This document shows, piece after piece, positions 48,298-48,301 of a DNA stretch of 48,301 bases. A program made the position numbers and the translations under genes. Location: NCBI GenBank assembly GCA_945830575.1, contig CALZZE010000019.1, positions 1 to 48,301 on the forward strand, written 5' to 3'. Origin of the DNA: an uncultured Subdoligranulum sp. (GTDB lineage: Bacteria; Bacillota; Clostridia; Oscillospirales; Ruminococcaceae). Position 1 is the first letter of the stretch. Each line of letters starts with the position of its first letter. The notes under the pieces are model-generated. The model searched no databases. It worked only from the letters and a program-made list of their open reading frames with translations, and had not been told where the DNA came from.

Positions 48298-48301
48298 GGA
48301 C

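Noticed and set aside
1-48301. tRNA, rRNA, riboswitch or CRISPR features
   Set aside because: No conserved tRNA or rRNA segments, no T-box or known riboswitch core in the leaders examined, and no regularly spaced repeats were seen by eye. A covariance-model search would be decisive.

Overview
The window looks like GC-rich chromosomal DNA of a Gram-positive, anaerobic Clostridia-type bacterium, most likely in the Oscillospirales/Ruminococcaceae range. That placement is inferred from near-consensus AGGAGG ribosome binding sites, sigma-A promoters with extended -10 boxes, a single-cluster ferredoxin, Rnf-type membrane proteins, a YqhQ (DUF1385) protein and frequent TTG starts. No species marker is present. 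I see no rRNA, tRNA, CRISPR array, phage gene or transposase. Genes are tightly packed, mostly on the minus strand, and no gene-free gap exceeds about 280 bases.

Layout. (1) 78-7098, minus: a surface-glycan operon running MBOAT O-acyltransferase, SGNH partner, GT-B-like carbohydrate enzyme, Wzx-type flippase, GNAT acetyltransferase and hflX. (2) 7271-12607, plus: GT2, HAD phosphatase, an unknown 128-residue protein, CCA-adding enzyme, ychF and mtnN. (3) 12654-15493, minus: HisH- and HisF-family proteins with a WbuX-type N-acetyl sugar amidotransferase. This set is read as acetamidino-sugar synthesis rather than histidine synthesis, and its leader carries a strong promoter followed at once by an intrinsic terminator. 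(4) 15669-17507: small ferredoxin, a degenerate LCP-like membrane protein, and two small proteins of unknown function. (5) 17523-22207, minus: rpe, three Rnf/Nqr-type integral membrane subunits (D, E, A) without the redox subunits B, C and G, then a DUF1015 protein. (6) 22286-27980, minus: polyprenyl-phosphate sugar transferase, two GT4, one GT2 and UDP-galactopyranose mutase. (7) 28056-38737, minus: pheA, aroB, aroC, an aroE-aroK fusion, aroF, aroA and tyrA, followed without an obvious terminator by a WYL regulator and a large multi-spanning membrane protein. (8) 38851-42163: HAD hydrolase, a sirtuin divergent from nnrD, a shortened P-loop kinase, and a 262-base hairpin-rich repeat element with inverted ends. 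(9) 42165-48240, minus: ZIP metal transporter, a lipoprotein with calcium-loop-like repeats, a two-component system, YqhQ and PrmC.

How the parts fit. Three separate glycan loci supply complementary steps: initiation on a lipid carrier, Galf supply, chain building, flipping, O-acylation and amidination. They could serve one surface polymer, although no polymerase is identified with confidence. The aromatic operon covers the shikimate pathway from DAHP to chorismate plus the Phe and Tyr branches, except that no dehydroquinate dehydratase is present.

The points most worth a second look are the Rnf D-E-A core whose E subunit carries a long Pro/Ala-rich extension with a thrice-repeated short motif, the terminator inside the amidotransferase leader, and the hairpin-rich repeat family.
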